NCBI RefSeq assembly: GCF_017309185.1
Contig: NZ_JAEKJZ010000005.1
Span: 248,001-312,000, forward strand
Source: Roseibium aggregatum
Lineage (GTDB): Bacteria; Pseudomonadota; Alphaproteobacteria; Rhizobiales; Stappiaceae
Direction: 5' to 3'
DNA: 64,000 nucleotides
The position numbers and the translations under genes were made by a program. How positions within the stretch are numbered: position 1 is the stretch's first letter; each line of letters begins with the position of its first letter. This document shows positions 63,822-64,000 of this stretch, piece by piece. The notes under the pieces were generated by a model. That model worked only from the letters and a program-made list of their open reading frames with translations. It made no database searches and was not told the origin of the DNA.

Positions 63822-64000
63822 TTACGTATCTTTGGCGCGGGAAATGATATCCACAGCCGCCTGGAACGCGGTCTCTATATCCATTTCTGTCGTATCAAGC
63901 AAGACCGCATCGTCGGCTTGTTTCATCGGCGCCACGGTTCTTTTGCTGTCGCGCTCGTCCCGGCGCTTCAAGTCTTCCAGAACGGAGGCGTAATTCGCCT
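63822..64000 (-). CDS. cmk: (d)CMP kinase, C-terminal fragment (5' end outside window)
   Basis: The frame is open from the window edge to TAA at 63822-63824, giving the last 58 residues. The segment LEDLKRRDERDSKRTVAPMKQADDAVLLDT is the conserved end of cytidylate kinase (the R-D-x-x-D-x-x-R lid region), followed by a terminal helix. The enzyme phosphorylates CMP and dCMP. Its position just upstream of rpsA is the standard arrangement. Confidence 0.95.
   Translation of the reverse strand, partial: ANYASVLEDLKRRDERDSKRTVAPMKQADDAVLLDTTEMDIETAFQAAVDIISRAKDT

Overview
The window is a stretch of bacterial chromosome of high GC content, dense with core genes. It fits an alphaproteobacterium of the order Hyphomicrobiales (Rhizobiales), perhaps a marine Stappia/Roseibium (Labrenzia)-like lineage; the genus is a guess. 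The class is supported by several traits: an F1-only atpHAGDC operon, a ChvI/ChvG two-component pair followed by a short HPr kinase, a Man-type EIIA and HPr (the incomplete regulatory PTS), a DivL pseudokinase with tyrosine in place of the phospho-accepting histidine, AddAB in place of RecBCD, and an ATP-type PckA. No tRNA, rRNA, CRISPR array, insertion sequence, prophage or plasmid module was seen.

Region by region. 1-6.3 kb: end of sucA, sucB with two lipoyl domains, a LysE-type exporter, a small secreted protein, an SDR dehydrogenase and lpd, i.e. the 2-oxoglutarate dehydrogenase complex with three passenger genes, closed by a strong terminator. 6.4-15.6 kb: accessory genes, namely a GT-C-like membrane protein, a divergent MerR regulator/CDF transporter pair, a TAT-exported metallophosphoesterase, two small exported proteins, a GNAT acetyltransferase, XerC, a DUF1835 protein, TspO and a small transaldolase. 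15.9-23.4 kb: priA and atpHAGDC. 23.5-32.0 kb (minus strand): a GAF/PAS/GGDEF diguanylate cyclase, a 68-residue GcrA-C-like zinc protein, a four-gene operon for molybdenum-enzyme maturation (XdhC N half, LysE exporter, XdhC C half, MoeA-MobA-like fusion) and pckA.

32.6-53.1 kb (plus strand): chvI-chvG-hprK-EIIA-HPr, a cyclopropane fatty acid synthase, ahcY, divL, a TsaE-AmgK fusion, murU, addB, addA, trxA, grpE and a TRIC-type channel. Carbon and envelope sensing, cell-cycle control, tRNA modification, muramic acid recycling and break repair are packed together here. 53.2-64 kb (minus strand except two plus-strand genes): a previously hidden 30-residue membrane peptide, an ornithine-cyclodeaminase-like protein, lapA, ihfB, sppA, an FKBP isomerase, an isopenicillin-N-synthase-like oxygenase, a nucleoside deaminase (+), a MarR regulator divergent from a 3-hydroxybenzoate 4-hydroxylase-like flavoprotein (+), rpsA and the end of cmk.

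Most of the window is ordinary housekeeping DNA. The parts most worth a second look are a dense cluster of GANTC methylation sites in front of divL, the 30-residue peptide, the solitary GcrA-C-like protein, the exporter placed between the two halves of XdhC, and clear operator-like palindromes in front of ahcY, pckA and the mobA-like gene. No clearly novel multi-gene system such as a defence or secretion island was found.
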